A DNA stretch of 64,000 nt from positions 89,598 to 153,597 of the forward strand of contig JAEZCC010000025.1 of the NCBI GenBank assembly GCA_023412715.1. The letters are read 5' to 3'. Numbering within the stretch: position 1 is the stretch's first letter; the number at the start of each line of letters is the position of its first letter. Of the stretch, positions 24,128 through 33,996 are shown piece after piece. The DNA comes from Bacillota bacterium. Its GTDB lineage: Bacteria > Bacillota > Clostridia > Oscillospirales > Acutalibacteraceae. Below the pieces are notes generated by a model. That model was not told the origin of the DNA, did not search any database, and worked only from the letters and a program-made list of their open reading frames with translations. Both the position numbers and the translations under genes were made by a program.

Positions 24128-24135
24128 GGCCGCCC
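24104..24135 (-). terminator. Intrinsic terminator of the DsbA-like gene, inside the ABC-F 3' end
   Basis: An 11-bp perfect stem (24109-24119 with 24125-24135) is followed on the minus strand by TTTTT. It overlaps the two stop codons of the convergent genes. Confidence 0.8.
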
Positions 24136-24623
24136 GCCAGAAACCGGGCAAGCTGCTGCTCCGTGACACCGACGTCTTCGACCGAATCCAGCCTTCTGCC
24201 GTCCATCCGGTAAGACGGGACGGCGGCCAGCCGCTGTCTGTCCCAGGCCCCGGCGTTCGCCTCCAGCTGGGCGCGGCGGTACGTGCCGGCGCGCAGCGCC
24301 CCGCAGAAGGCATGCGTATCCGCCAGGCCCTCCGCATAGCGCGCAAGGACGCGGACGTCTTCGATATCGGCGCGGTCGATCAGCGCGGCGCGGAACATCC
24401 GGTCGTGGTAGGCCCAGAGATCGGCGCCGCAGTCCTTCATAAAGAAAAATCCCTGAATGCACAGATGGCTGTGCGGGCCGTACGGGTCTGGGCGCGGGTG
24501 CGCTTCGCACGGGCGCCAGACGACGGCGACGTCCGGGTAACGCGGGACCAGGCTTTTCAGAAACCGATGACCGCGCAGGCAGTACGGGCACGCATAGTCG
24601 AAAAAAACTTCAAGCTGCCGCAA
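24117..24623 (-). CDS. DsbA-like thioredoxin-fold protein (FrnE type)
   Basis: A 168-residue protein: VFFDYACPYCLRGHRFLKSL has the CPYC redox pair right after the first strand, and VPSYRMDGRRL holds the cis-Pro. No signal peptide is present, so it is cytoplasmic, like FrnE or 2-hydroxychromene-2-carboxylate isomerase relatives. TTG 24623 is chosen with AAGGAG 9 nt upstream; the longer frame to 24686 lacks homology. Its 3' end overlaps the convergent ABC-F gene by 11 bp. It follows the GH1 gene on the same strand by about 80 bp. Confidence 0.75.
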   Translation of the reverse strand: MRQLEVFFDYACPYCLRGHRFLKSLVPRYPDVAVVWRPCEAHPRPDPYGPHSHLCIQGFFFMKDCGADLWAYHDRMFRAALIDRADIEDVRVLARYAEGLADTHAFCGALRAGTYRRAQLEANAGAWDRQRLAAVPSYRMDGRRLDSVEDVGVTEQQLARFLAGGLIR

Positions 24624-24702
24624 GGGATTTGTCTCCTTTCCGGAAACGGCGGTACGCCGCGCCATGCCGCGGCCGGGAGTCTTCATTGGCAGCCCCGAAT
24701 GC

Positions 24703-26004
<1,302 letters not shown>

Positions 26005-26110
26005 CGAACCTTCCTCCTTTCCCCTGCAGTTCATCCATATGGAGCCGCGCGGAAAATTATGAGGATTTATTCCCCACGGCCGCCGCGCGGGCAAAAACAG
26101 GCGGGCGCGC

Positions 26111-27115
26111 TCAGCAGATGCGCGGCAGGCCTTCCCCGTAAAGGGGGCCGACCACGCGCAGGCCGCCGACCGGCGTCTTCAGCAGCACCGCGCTTTCGCC
26201 CGCGGAAACGACGTCCCCTATTTTTGCGGCGTTCTGCCCGTAGCGGCTGCCGCGCAGGCAGGCAAGGGCCTGTTCCGCGTCCTCCCGCGGGACGACGGCA
26301 ATCATCTTCCCCTCGTTGCCCATGTAGAGCGGGTCAAGACCAAGGATGCCGCAGAATGCCTTCACCTGCTCCGAAACGGGAACGGCGGCTTCCTCCAGCT
26401 CGATGCGGCAGCAGGAAGAAGACGCGAACTCGTTCAGCACCGTGCCCAGCCCGCCGCGCGTCACGTCGCGCATGGCATGCACGCGGATGCCCGCGCCGAG
26501 CAGCGCGCCGACCATCTCCGTCAGCGGCGCGCAGTCGCTCACGATGGAATTTTCGATTCCCATGCGGCGGCTCAGAATCGCCGCATGGTGGTCGCCCAGC
26601 GTGCCGGAGAGCAGCACCGCGTCGCCCTCCCTGCAGTTTGCCGGGCCGACGTCCGCGCCGTCCGGCACAAAGCCGACCCCCGCCGTGTTGATGTAGACCT
26701 CGCCGGAACCCGGCTGGCGGCCCCCGCCCTCCACGACCTTGGTGTCGCCCGCGACGATGCGTACGCCCGCCTCGCGGGCCGTTTCGGCCATGGAGGCCGC
26801 TATCTTCTGCAGGTCGCTAATCTCCGCGCCCTCTTCCAGAATAAAGCCGCAGGTCAGGTACTGCGGCTTCGCGCCGCTCATCAGAAGGTCGTTGACCGTT
26901 CCGCAGACGCACAGACGCCCGATGTCCCCGCCGGGGAAAAACAGCGGCGTCACGACAAAGCTGTCCGTCGTGAGCGCGATGCGCCCCGCCCCCGGCAGGA
27001 CCGCCGAGTCCTCCATTCTGGAGAGGACCGGGTCGCTGAAATTTTTCTCGAAGATGTCCGCAATCAGCTCGGACGTGGCCTTTCCGCCGCTTCCGTGAGC
27101 CATGGTGATTTTCAT
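26111..27115 (-). CDS. hypE: Hydrogenase maturation protein HypE
   Basis: A 334-residue HypE, which dehydrates the carbamoyl group on its C-terminal Cys to a thiocyanate that supplies CN to the [NiFe] active site. The C-terminal PRIC ends in the required Cys. Other motifs: HGSGGKATSELI at the N-terminus, ALTTDSFVV, GDTKVVE and MRDVTRGGLGTVLNE. ATG 27115 follows GGGAGGGG and overlaps the hypD stop by 4 nt. It is the last hyp gene of the operon. Confidence 0.95.
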   Translation of the reverse strand: MKITMAHGSGGKATSELIADIFEKNFSDPVLSRMEDSAVLPGAGRIALTTDSFVVTPLFFPGGDIGRLCVCGTVNDLLMSGAKPQYLTCGFILEEGAEISDLQKIAASMAETAREAGVRIVAGDTKVVEGGGRQPGSGEVYINTAGVGFVPDGADVGPANCREGDAVLLSGTLGDHHAAILSRRMGIENSIVSDCAPLTEMVGALLGAGIRVHAMRDVTRGGLGTVLNEFASSSCCRIELEEAAVPVSEQVKAFCGILGLDPLYMGNEGKMIAVVPREDAEQALACLRGSRYGQNAAKIGDVVSAGESAVLLKTPVGGLRVVGPLYGEGLPRIC

Positions 27116-28149
27116 TTTGCGCCCCTCCCGCTGATGTAGTAATTGTAGCAGCTGCCTTCCTGCGAAACCATGCAGGCCCCCTGCGGGAGCTGCGGCGTGC
27201 AGGCCTTGCCGAACAGCGGGCACTCCACGGGGGAAACCGCCCCCGTCAGCACCTGCGCGCAGCGGCAGCTGCCGCTGGCGGCGCGGTCTTCGCACAGGGC
27301 GGCGCTGCCCGCGTCGAACCGTTCGTACTCCTGCCGCAGGGCCATGCCGGAGCCGGGGATGACCCCCATGCCGCGCCACGCGGCGCCGCACGGTTCAAAA
27401 TAATGCCTCACGGCCTGCTGGGCGGTCTCGTTGCCCTTTTCCGTCACGGCGGAAGGGTACAGGTTCCACACGCCCGCCCTGCCGCGAAAGCGCACCAGCG
27501 CATAGACTGCCTCGAGGATCTGCTCCCCCTCGAAGCCGGCGACGACGAACGGAAGGCCGAATTCCTCCGCAAGCGGCCGGAAAGCGGCGCTGCCCGTAAT
27601 CACGCTCACGTGTCCGGGCGCGAGGAATCCGTCGACACCCCCCTGGTTTCTGCAGATCCAGCCGATCACGCGCGGCATGGTCTTGAGCGACGTCAGAAGC
27701 CGCAGATTCCCGATGCCGGCACCTTCCGCCTCGCGCAGCAACACGGCGTAGACCGGCGTCGTGGTCTCAAAGCCGACGGCGGCAAAAACATAGCCGTGCT
27801 GCGGATCGGCGGACGCGAATTTCAGCGCGTCCATCGGCGAGTAGACCATGCGGACCTTTCCGCCCGCCGCCTTCGCGTCGTTCAGGCTCATGCGGCTGCC
27901 CGGCACGCGCATCAGGTCGCCGAAGGTCAGCACCGTCTCACCCGCAAGGCTGAGTTCGATAAGCCGGTCGATGTAGGCCGTGACCGTTACGCAGACCGGA
28001 CATCCCGGCCCGGAGATGAGCCGGATCTTCGGTGAAAGCATCTGCGGGATGCCGCAGCGCGAAATCTGCGCCGTATGCGTGCCGCAGACCTCCATCAGCC
28101 GGACCTCCGGCCCGTCGTATGTCTTGAGGTATGCGCGGATATCCGTCAT
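27112..28149 (-). CDS. hypD: Hydrogenase maturation protein HypD
   Basis: A 345-residue HypD carrying its [4Fe-4S] cluster and the redox Cys pairs: MEVCGTHTAQI near 20, SGPGCPVCVT near 50, then GFETTTP, APGHVSVI and the C-terminal CRCAQVLTGAVSP.ECPLFGKAC. With HypC it holds the Fe to which CN and CO are attached. It overlaps both hypC and hypE by 4 nt (ATGA). Confidence 0.95.
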   Translation of the reverse strand: MTDIRAYLKTYDGPEVRLMEVCGTHTAQISRCGIPQMLSPKIRLISGPGCPVCVTVTAYIDRLIELSLAGETVLTFGDLMRVPGSRMSLNDAKAAGGKVRMVYSPMDALKFASADPQHGYVFAAVGFETTTPVYAVLLREAEGAGIGNLRLLTSLKTMPRVIGWICRNQGGVDGFLAPGHVSVITGSAAFRPLAEEFGLPFVVAGFEGEQILEAVYALVRFRGRAGVWNLYPSAVTEKGNETAQQAVRHYFEPCGAAWRGMGVIPGSGMALRQEYERFDAGSAALCEDRAASGSCRCAQVLTGAVSPVECPLFGKACTPQLPQGACMVSQEGSCYNYYISGRGAK

Positions 28150-28358
28150 ATTTCCTCCAGCTCTTTGAAAAGCTCTTCCAGCTCTTTGCCCTCTTCTTCA
28201 GCCAGCACCTGCAAAATGCAGCCCGCGTGCACAAGCACCTTATCCCCCGGCTTGATTTTGACAAGCCCGGCTTCCGCTTCCACGGTATTCCCGCTGAAAT
28301 TCACAATCGCCTTCGTACCGTTGACTTTGACCACCGTTCCCGGCAGAGCAACACACAT
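28146..28358 (-). CDS. hypC: Hydrogenase maturation chaperone HypC
   Basis: A 70-residue HypC/HupF chaperone. It begins MCVALPGTVV; the Cys after Met is the iron-binding residue. KPGDKVLVHAGCILQVL is the second conserved box. It binds HypD and delivers the Fe(CN)2CO unit to the large subunit. The C-terminal tail is rich in Glu and Leu. Confidence 0.95.
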   Translation of the reverse strand: MCVALPGTVVKVNGTKAIVNFSGNTVEAEAGLVKIKPGDKVLVHAGCILQVLAEEEGKELEELFKELEEI

Positions 28359-28397
28359 TCTGATTCCCTCCGTTGCCGATTCCGTACGTTTCTGGTT

Positions 28398-30671
28398 TTA
28401 CATGCCCCGCGCGGCGCAGATCCACGCCTGCCCGAGGCTGATGCCTCCGTCGTTCATGGGGACGGCGGAATTGAGATAGACTTCGAATCCGTTGTCCTGG
28501 AGCAGCCGGCGGCACTCCCCCAGCAAAAGCAGGTTTGCGAACACGCCGCCGCTCAGCGCGACGCGGTTTTCGCCCGTTTCCTTCCGGATTTCGCGGCAGA
28601 CCTCCAGCGTCATTTCCGCAACCGCGAGGTGGAACCCCAGCGCCGCGAGGCCCGGATCCGCCCCGTCGCGGGCGGCCCGCAGAAGCTGCGCCGCAAAGTC
28701 CGCCTGGTCGGCGACGACGCAGCCGTCCTCCCCCTGCGCAAGGCGGAAGCGGAACGGATACGGTCCGGCACCCGACAGCCGGCCTCCGGCAGGCGGCCGG
28801 GGCCCGGCCGCCTGCCGCGCGGCAACGGCCGCGTTTTCCAGCGCGATGGGGCACTCGCCCTCGTAGCCGTTCCGGCCGCAGACGCCGAGGATTGCCGCCG
28901 CCGCGTCGAACAGTCTTCCCATGCTGGAGCTTCGGAACGTGTTGACGCCCGCCGAAACTGCCGCGGACACCAGCGGATTTTTCGCGCCTTCTCCCGCCGC
29001 AAGGCGGTAGCAGTCGGCGGTCAGCGCAGCGTCCTCCGCCGCGCCGTCGCCCCCGCAGAGCGTCAGGCTGCTCAAATGGCCGAGCCGCCGGAACTCTCCG
29101 CCCCGGCACAGGAGGAATTCCCCGCCCCAGACCGAGCCGTCCGTACCGTAGCCGGTGCCGTCGAACACGGCGCCGATACAGCCGTCAAGCCCGTGCTCCG
29201 CCATCACGGACGCCGCGTGGGCGTGGTGATGCTGGATTCCGACCGGCGCGCAGCCAAGCTCTTCCGCCAGCTTTTTCGCGAGCGCCGACGAGAAATAGCC
29301 GGGGTGCAGGTCGCACGCAGCCGTTTCCGGCCGGACGCCGAAAATCGTCTCCATGCGGGTCAGCGCGTCCCGGTAGTTTTGCTGGACGCGGTAGCTCTCC
29401 ATGTCGCCGAAATACTGGCTCAGGTAGGCGGTCCTTCCGCTCAGAAAGCAGAAGCAGCTTTTGAGGTCGCCGCCCGCGGCAAAAACCGGACGTCTGGCCG
29501 CCTTCTTCAGCAAGACGGGCAGCGGCACGCACCCCCGGCTGCGGCGGACGACCTGCGGCTTTCCGCAGAAGACGCGCGCCACGGAATCGTCGAGCGGCGT
29601 GAGGATTTCCCGGGTATGGTACAGCACGCCGGAAAGCAGCGGCGAGCGGAGCCGCAGCATCTCCTCGTCGCGGAAAACAATCGGCTCCGACGTCAGGTTC
29701 CCGCTCGTCACGACAAGCGGGCCGCACGCGTCCGTCAGAAGCTGGTGCAGCCCGGTGCAGGGCAGAAACGCGCCGAGATAGCGGCTCGCTCCGCAGACGC
29801 CGGGGCAGAACGGTTCTTTTTCCTTCGCCAGCAGCACGATGGGCCTTGCGGGCGACGAGAGGAGCGTTTGCTCCTCCGCGGAAACGGAGCAGACGGCCGC
29901 GACGCTTTCGCAGTCCGGGAACATGACGGCGAACGGCTTTTTTTCGCGGCCTTTCAGCCGCCTGAGCTTTTCCACGGCCCGCGCGTCGTGCGGGGAGCAG
30001 ACAAACTGGTAGCCGCCGACGCCTTTGACCGCAACGACGCCGCCCTGTTTCAGCAGGGCGATCCCCTCCCGGAGCGCCGCCTCTTTTTCCAGGGATTTTC
30101 CGCCGCCGCGGAACAGAAGCTGCGGCCCGCAGTCGTGGCAGGAGATGGTCTGCGCGTGGCGGCGCCGCCCGGTGCGGTATTCCGCCGCGCAGTCCGGGCA
30201 CATGGGGAACGGATCCATCGTGGTGTTCTCCCGGTCGTACGGCAGGGTCCTGAGGATCGTGAACCTCGGCCCGCACGACGCGCAGCTGATGAACGGGTAG
30301 CGGTATCTGCGGTCGCCCGGGTCGCGCAGTTCGCGCAGGCAGTCACCGCACATCGGCAGGTCCGGCGGGAAAAACGGCGGAGCCGGCTCCGCGTTTTCCG
30401 AACCGCTCTGCACGATGGAAAAGCCGCCGAAGCTGCGGTCCTCCGTCTTTTCCGCCCGCACTTCCAGAACCTGCGCGCCCGCGGGCGCCGTTTTGCGGAT
30501 ACGCCCGAGGAACGTCTCAACGGCCGGTTCCTCCCCGGAAGCGCAGATTTCAACGATGCCAGCGCGGTTCCGCACAAAACCGGAAACGCCGGCCTGATCC
30601 GCCAGGCCGGCGATAAAGGGGCGGTATCCGACCCCTTGGACGATTCCGTAGACCGTGATGAATACAGTCAT
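28398..30671 (-). CDS. hypF: Carbamoyltransferase HypF
   Basis: A 757-residue HypF, which makes the carbamoyl group from carbamoyl phosphate and passes it to HypE. Domains in order: acylphosphatase (GIVQGVGYRPFI, residues 9-20), two zinc fingers (CGDC...CASC and CPDC...CHDC), YrdC-like (from about 190) and Kae1-like carbamoyltransferase (IQHHHAHAASVMAEHGL, FDGTGYGTDGSVWGGEF, LSGGVFANLLL). Full length for the family. It lies 7 nt after the echF-like gene. Confidence 0.95.
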   Translation of the reverse strand: MTVFITVYGIVQGVGYRPFIAGLADQAGVSGFVRNRAGIVEICASGEEPAVETFLGRIRKTAPAGAQVLEVRAEKTEDRSFGGFSIVQSGSENAEPAPPFFPPDLPMCGDCLRELRDPGDRRYRYPFISCASCGPRFTILRTLPYDRENTTMDPFPMCPDCAAEYRTGRRRHAQTISCHDCGPQLLFRGGGKSLEKEAALREGIALLKQGGVVAVKGVGGYQFVCSPHDARAVEKLRRLKGREKKPFAVMFPDCESVAAVCSVSAEEQTLLSSPARPIVLLAKEKEPFCPGVCGASRYLGAFLPCTGLHQLLTDACGPLVVTSGNLTSEPIVFRDEEMLRLRSPLLSGVLYHTREILTPLDDSVARVFCGKPQVVRRSRGCVPLPVLLKKAARRPVFAAGGDLKSCFCFLSGRTAYLSQYFGDMESYRVQQNYRDALTRMETIFGVRPETAACDLHPGYFSSALAKKLAEELGCAPVGIQHHHAHAASVMAEHGLDGCIGAVFDGTGYGTDGSVWGGEFLLCRGGEFRRLGHLSSLTLCGGDGAAEDAALTADCYRLAAGEGAKNPLVSAAVSAGVNTFRSSSMGRLFDAAAAILGVCGRNGYEGECPIALENAAVAARQAAGPRPPAGGRLSGAGPYPFRFRLAQGEDGCVVADQADFAAQLLRAARDGADPGLAALGFHLAVAEMTLEVCREIRKETGENRVALSGGVFANLLLLGECRRLLQDNGFEVYLNSAVPMNDGGISLGQAWICAARGM

Positions 30672-30678
30672 TGGCAGC

Positions 30679-31191
30679 TTACGGCTCCGGTTTTTCCGCA
30701 GCCGGAGCCTCCGTTTTCTGCTCCGGGGCAGCCGGTTTGGGGGCCGGTGCGGCTTCCGCCGCGGGTTTTGAAACGGCGGGCGTTACCGGCTTGGGCACAG
30801 GGGCTTCCGCTGCGGGTTTCGGAGCGGCGGGCGCTGCCGGCTTAGGCGCGGGGGCAGGTCCCTGCAGCAAGTCTTCCGTTTTCTCTGCACCCGGCTGCGT
30901 GTAGGTCTGGTGCATGGAAAGGCACTTTTTCGGGCAGCTTTCCACGCAGTAGCCGCACTGGATGCAGCTGAACCGGTGAATGGCCCACGTTCTTGCCGCG
31001 CGGTCGACCGTGATGGCTCCCGTGGGACATTTTTTCGAGCAGAGCCCGCAGAAGATGCAGACGTCGATGTCGTTTTCGATATGGCCGCGCGTACGCTCGG
31101 GGTATTTCCTCGGCTGCTGCGGGTACAGGCGCGTGGCGGGTTTTGAAAACAGGTTGCGCAGCTCCGTTTTTGTAAAAGTCAGCAAACTCAT
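30679..31191 (-). CDS. echF: Ech hydrogenase ferredoxin-type subunit (EchF/NuoI-like) with Ala/Pro/Lys-rich tail
   Basis: A 170-residue protein. Residues 1-100 are the two-[4Fe-4S] subunit: CIFCGLCSKKCP and CIQCGYCVESCP. It relays electrons between ferredoxin and the small subunit. The last ~60 residues form a low-complexity Ala/Pro/Lys/Glu tail with repeated PKPAA and PAPKP units, which the Methanosarcina protein lacks. The tail is in frame with no sign of frameshift. It lies 4 nt after echE. Confidence 0.9.
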   Translation of the reverse strand: MSLLTFTKTELRNLFSKPATRLYPQQPRKYPERTRGHIENDIDVCIFCGLCSKKCPTGAITVDRAARTWAIHRFSCIQCGYCVESCPKKCLSMHQTYTQPGAEKTEDLLQGPAPAPKPAAPAAPKPAAEAPVPKPVTPAVSKPAAEAAPAPKPAAPEQKTEAPAAEKPEP

Positions 31192-31195
31192 GTTC

Positions 31196-32275
31196 TCACC
31201 TCTCGGTGCAGCTGATGCACGGGTCGATGGTCAGAATCATCATCGGCACGTCGGCAAGCTGACACCCTTTCAACATTTCCAGCATCGGCGGAATATTGGC
31301 GAAGGTAGGCGTGCGGATGCGGAAGCGATCGAGGAATTTCGTCCCGTTGGCCTTGACGTAATAAAGGGCCTCGCCGCGCGGCTGTTCCACACGCATCATG
31401 TACTCGCCGTTCGGGAATCCCTTCACCGGCACCGCGACGTCCCCTTCCGGGATTTTCGCCACGACCTGGCGGATGATATGGATAGACTGGAAAATCTCAT
31501 TGATGCGGACCGCCGTGCGCGCATAGCAGTCCCCGGCGTCGCTGGTCTGCGGCTCGAAGTCGATGTCGCCGTAGGCGAGGTAGCCCGTCGTGCGGACGTC
31601 GAAGCAGACGCCGCTCGCGCGCAGGAACGGCCCGACCGCGCCGAGCTCGTGCGCTTTCTCTTTCGATAGGACGCCGACGCCGTCAAGGCGGGAGCGCACC
31701 GCGCTGTCCCCGAGGAACGTCTTCGCCATTTCGCGGATCTCCGGCTCCATCTGGTCCAGCGTTTCCACAAAGGAATGAAGCATGGCGTTGTCCACGTCTT
31801 TGCGCTGGCCGCCGACCTTGTTGACGGAAGAAATCAGCCGGCCGCCCGTGGAGGCCTCCGACATGTCGAGAATTTTTTCGCGCAGGCGCCACGACTGCAT
31901 AAACAGGCTTTCGAAGCCGAACCCGTCGGCCAGCAGGCCGAGCCACAGCAGGTGGCTGTGCAGGCGCGAAAGCTCGCTCCAGATCGTGCGCAGATATTTC
32001 GCGCGCGGCGGAATCTCGACGTTCATGACATGCTCCACCGCCGCGCAGTAGGACATGCCGTGCATATAGCTGCAGATGCCGCAGGTACGCTCCGCGACAT
32101 AGACCATTTCGTTGAAATCTTTTTTCTCTACCAGTTTCTCAAGGCCCCGGTGCACGAACCCGATGGAGGGGATCGCCTCGACTACTTTTTCGTCTTCCAG
32201 AACAAGGTCAAGGTGGATCGGCTCCGGGAGAACCGGGTGATGTGGACCGAAAGGAACAACGCTCCGTGTACTCAT
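31196..32275 (-). CDS. echE: Ech [NiFe] hydrogenase large (catalytic) subunit
   Basis: A 359-residue group 4 large subunit that binds the Ni-Fe centre. The N-terminal ligands are C65 and C68 in ERTCGICSYMH, and the C-terminal ligands C353 and C356 in DPCISCTER. The protein ends three residues after the last Cys, so there is no C-terminal peptide for an endopeptidase to remove, and no such gene is nearby. It is membrane-associated on the cytoplasmic side with EchA-F. Confidence 0.95.
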   Translation of the reverse strand: MSTRSVVPFGPHHPVLPEPIHLDLVLEDEKVVEAIPSIGFVHRGLEKLVEKKDFNEMVYVAERTCGICSYMHGMSYCAAVEHVMNVEIPPRAKYLRTIWSELSRLHSHLLWLGLLADGFGFESLFMQSWRLREKILDMSEASTGGRLISSVNKVGGQRKDVDNAMLHSFVETLDQMEPEIREMAKTFLGDSAVRSRLDGVGVLSKEKAHELGAVGPFLRASGVCFDVRTTGYLAYGDIDFEPQTSDAGDCYARTAVRINEIFQSIHIIRQVVAKIPEGDVAVPVKGFPNGEYMMRVEQPRGEALYYVKANGTKFLDRFRIRTPTFANIPPMLEMLKGCQLADVPMMILTIDPCISCTER

Positions 32276-32289
32276 TTGGTTCTCCTCCT

Positions 32290-32640
32290 TCAGTGGTACG
32301 GGTGTTTTTCGGCTGTGCGGTAAAGGCCGCCGTGGTAATCGATTGTCATGAATTCAATCGGTACGCCGAAAAGATCGTGAATTTCGTTTTCATAAAAGAA
32401 AGCGGGCGGAAAAATGTGGCTGATGCTCTCCATCTGGTCGCCCGGGGCGACGGTGAAGCGCAGGTGAAGCAGATCGTAGCCCTTCCCGAAGGAATACGTC
32501 ATCTCATAGCCGTCTTCCACTTTTGTGCTGCACATCTGCGCCAGGCGGTAGCCCTCGTTTTTCAGCCGGGACACCTCGCCGAGCACATTCTGTTTTTCAA
32601 CGGGGCGCACTTCAATATTGACCGGATTGATCTCCTGCAT
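32290..32640 (-). CDS. echD: Ech hydrogenase subunit D (NuoC/30 kDa-like)
   Basis: A 116-residue peripheral subunit resembling NuoC: YDLLHLRFTVAPGDQMESISHIFPPAFFYENEIHDLFGVPIE, the EIHDLFG being the family signature. It contacts the large subunit. It lies in the canonical order echA-B-C-D-E-F, 3 nt after echC. Confidence 0.9.
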   Translation of the reverse strand: MQEINPVNIEVRPVEKQNVLGEVSRLKNEGYRLAQMCSTKVEDGYEMTYSFGKGYDLLHLRFTVAPGDQMESISHIFPPAFFYENEIHDLFGVPIEFMTIDYHGGLYRTAEKHPYH

Positions 32641-32643
32641 AAA

Positions 32644-33096
32644 TCAGGCCCTCCCTTCGGCGTGCGGAGCCGCCGCGTCCATCTGCGCGCGCTTTTTGTC
32701 GAGAAGCGCCACGGCCTTGACGACGCCGTCGATGATCGCTTCCGGCCGCGCGGCGCAGCCCGGTACGTAAATGTCGACCGGGATGACCTTGTCCACCCCG
32801 CCGAGGATATTGTAACAGTCCTTGAAGATGCCGCCGTCGCAGGCGCAGATGCCCACGGCAACGACGACCTTCGGATCCGGCATCTGGTCGTAAAGCTGCT
32901 TGACGACATTCTTGCTCTGGTCGTTGATGCCGCCGGTGATCAGGAAGATATCGGCATGCTTGGGGTTGCCTGTATTCACGACGCCGAACCGCTCCACGTC
33001 GTAGACCGGCGTCGTCGTGGCCAGCACCTCGATGTCGCAGCCGTTGCAGCTGGAACCGTCATAATGCAGAAGCCACGGTGATTTTGACATTTTCAT
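32644..33096 (-). CDS. echC: Ech hydrogenase small subunit (NuoB-like)
   Basis: A 150-residue subunit holding the proximal [4Fe-4S] cluster: SSCNGCDIEVLA (two Cys), GICACDGGIF and VPGCAARPEAI. It passes electrons from EchF to the NiFe site. The C-terminus is short and charged. AAGGTGG precedes ATG 33096. Confidence 0.95.
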   Translation of the reverse strand: MKMSKSPWLLHYDGSSCNGCDIEVLATTTPVYDVERFGVVNTGNPKHADIFLITGGINDQSKNVVKQLYDQMPDPKVVVAVGICACDGGIFKDCYNILGGVDKVIPVDIYVPGCAARPEAIIDGVVKAVALLDKKRAQMDAAAPHAEGRA

Positions 33097-33114
33097 GGTT
33101 GCGCGCCACCTTCT

Positions 33115-33996
33115 TTAATGAATAAAACGGACAGACATAATCGCCAGCAGGTTGATGCCGCCGAAAATCAGCGTGGCAAGCCATGCGGAACGGAACATCT
33201 TATCCCACTTGACACGGGGAAAAACATTGTCGATGAGAATTTCAAGAAAATAGCAGGCAAGGCAGACAACCACCGCGGCGAGGATGCTCCACGGGTTTCT
33301 GTTCACGATGAACAGGGCGACGTAGGCCATCAGCAGGACCTGTTCGTACCACTCGGCAAGCTCGACCAGCGCATAGACGTTGCCGGTCAGGTCGGTCGTG
33401 GTGCCTTTCACCATTTCCTGGTGCGCATGGTGCGACGTGCTCAAGTCGAACGGCGACTTGCGCAGCTTGATGGTTAGGATGAACAGAAAGCCGAGAAACA
33501 TTCCCGGCAGGAAGACAATCAGCGGCATGTTCGTGCCGACAATATCGCCCACCATGAAGCTGCCGGTCACGCGGTAAAAGCCGATCGGCGCGAGCAGAAG
33601 CATCGGCTCGGCGCACATGGTCTGCACCAGCTCGCGCTGGACGCCCATGGAGCTGAACGGCGAGTTCGCCGAAAAAGCCGCCATGAGGAAGAACGTCTCG
33701 CCGAGCGTCGTGGCGAAGAACACAAGCAGAAGGTCGCCGCCCGCAAAGAACAGGCAGCCCGTGAACACGGTGAAAAGGACGTACCCTCCGATGAGGAACG
33801 TCTGAAATTTATTGACAATCAGCGACTGCTTGTTGAAAAGCTTTGCAAGGTCGTAGAAAGGCTGCAGGAACGGCGGCCCCTGCCTGCCCTGAAATCTAGC
33901 GGTGATCTTGCGGTCGAACCCGGCAAGCAGACCGCCGACGAACGGTGCGAGGACGATGAAAAGGACGATTTTCAGCACTGTCATCCACACTGCCAT
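33115..33996 (-). CDS. echB: Ech hydrogenase membrane subunit B (NuoH-like)
   Basis: A 293-residue integral membrane protein of the NuoH/HyfC type: GLLAGFDRKITARFQGRQGPPFLQPFYDLAKLF is the quinone-site-like loop conserved in the family, and ELAEWYEQVLLMAYVALF contains conserved Glu. It anchors the catalytic arm and takes part in ion translocation. The ATG at 33996 shares its A with the echA stop (TAATG) and follows GGAGGT. Confidence 0.9.
   Translation of the reverse strand: MAVWMTVLKIVLFIVLAPFVGGLLAGFDRKITARFQGRQGPPFLQPFYDLAKLFNKQSLIVNKFQTFLIGGYVLFTVFTGCLFFAGGDLLLVFFATTLGETFFLMAAFSANSPFSSMGVQRELVQTMCAEPMLLLAPIGFYRVTGSFMVGDIVGTNMPLIVFLPGMFLGFLFILTIKLRKSPFDLSTSHHAHQEMVKGTTTDLTGNVYALVELAEWYEQVLLMAYVALFIVNRNPWSILAAVVVCLACYFLEILIDNVFPRVKWDKMFRSAWLATLIFGGINLLAIMSVRFIH

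Noticed and set aside
22529..24346. A 605-codon minus-strand open frame opposite the ABC-F gene
   Set aside because: Shadow frame; composition is Arg/His/Ala-rich without domains, and it overlaps the attenuator.
28131..30845. A 904-codon plus-strand open frame opposite hypF and echF
   Set aside because: It is the antisense of clear HypF and EchF genes; its product is an Arg/Ala/Pro-rich low-complexity sequence, caused by GC bias.
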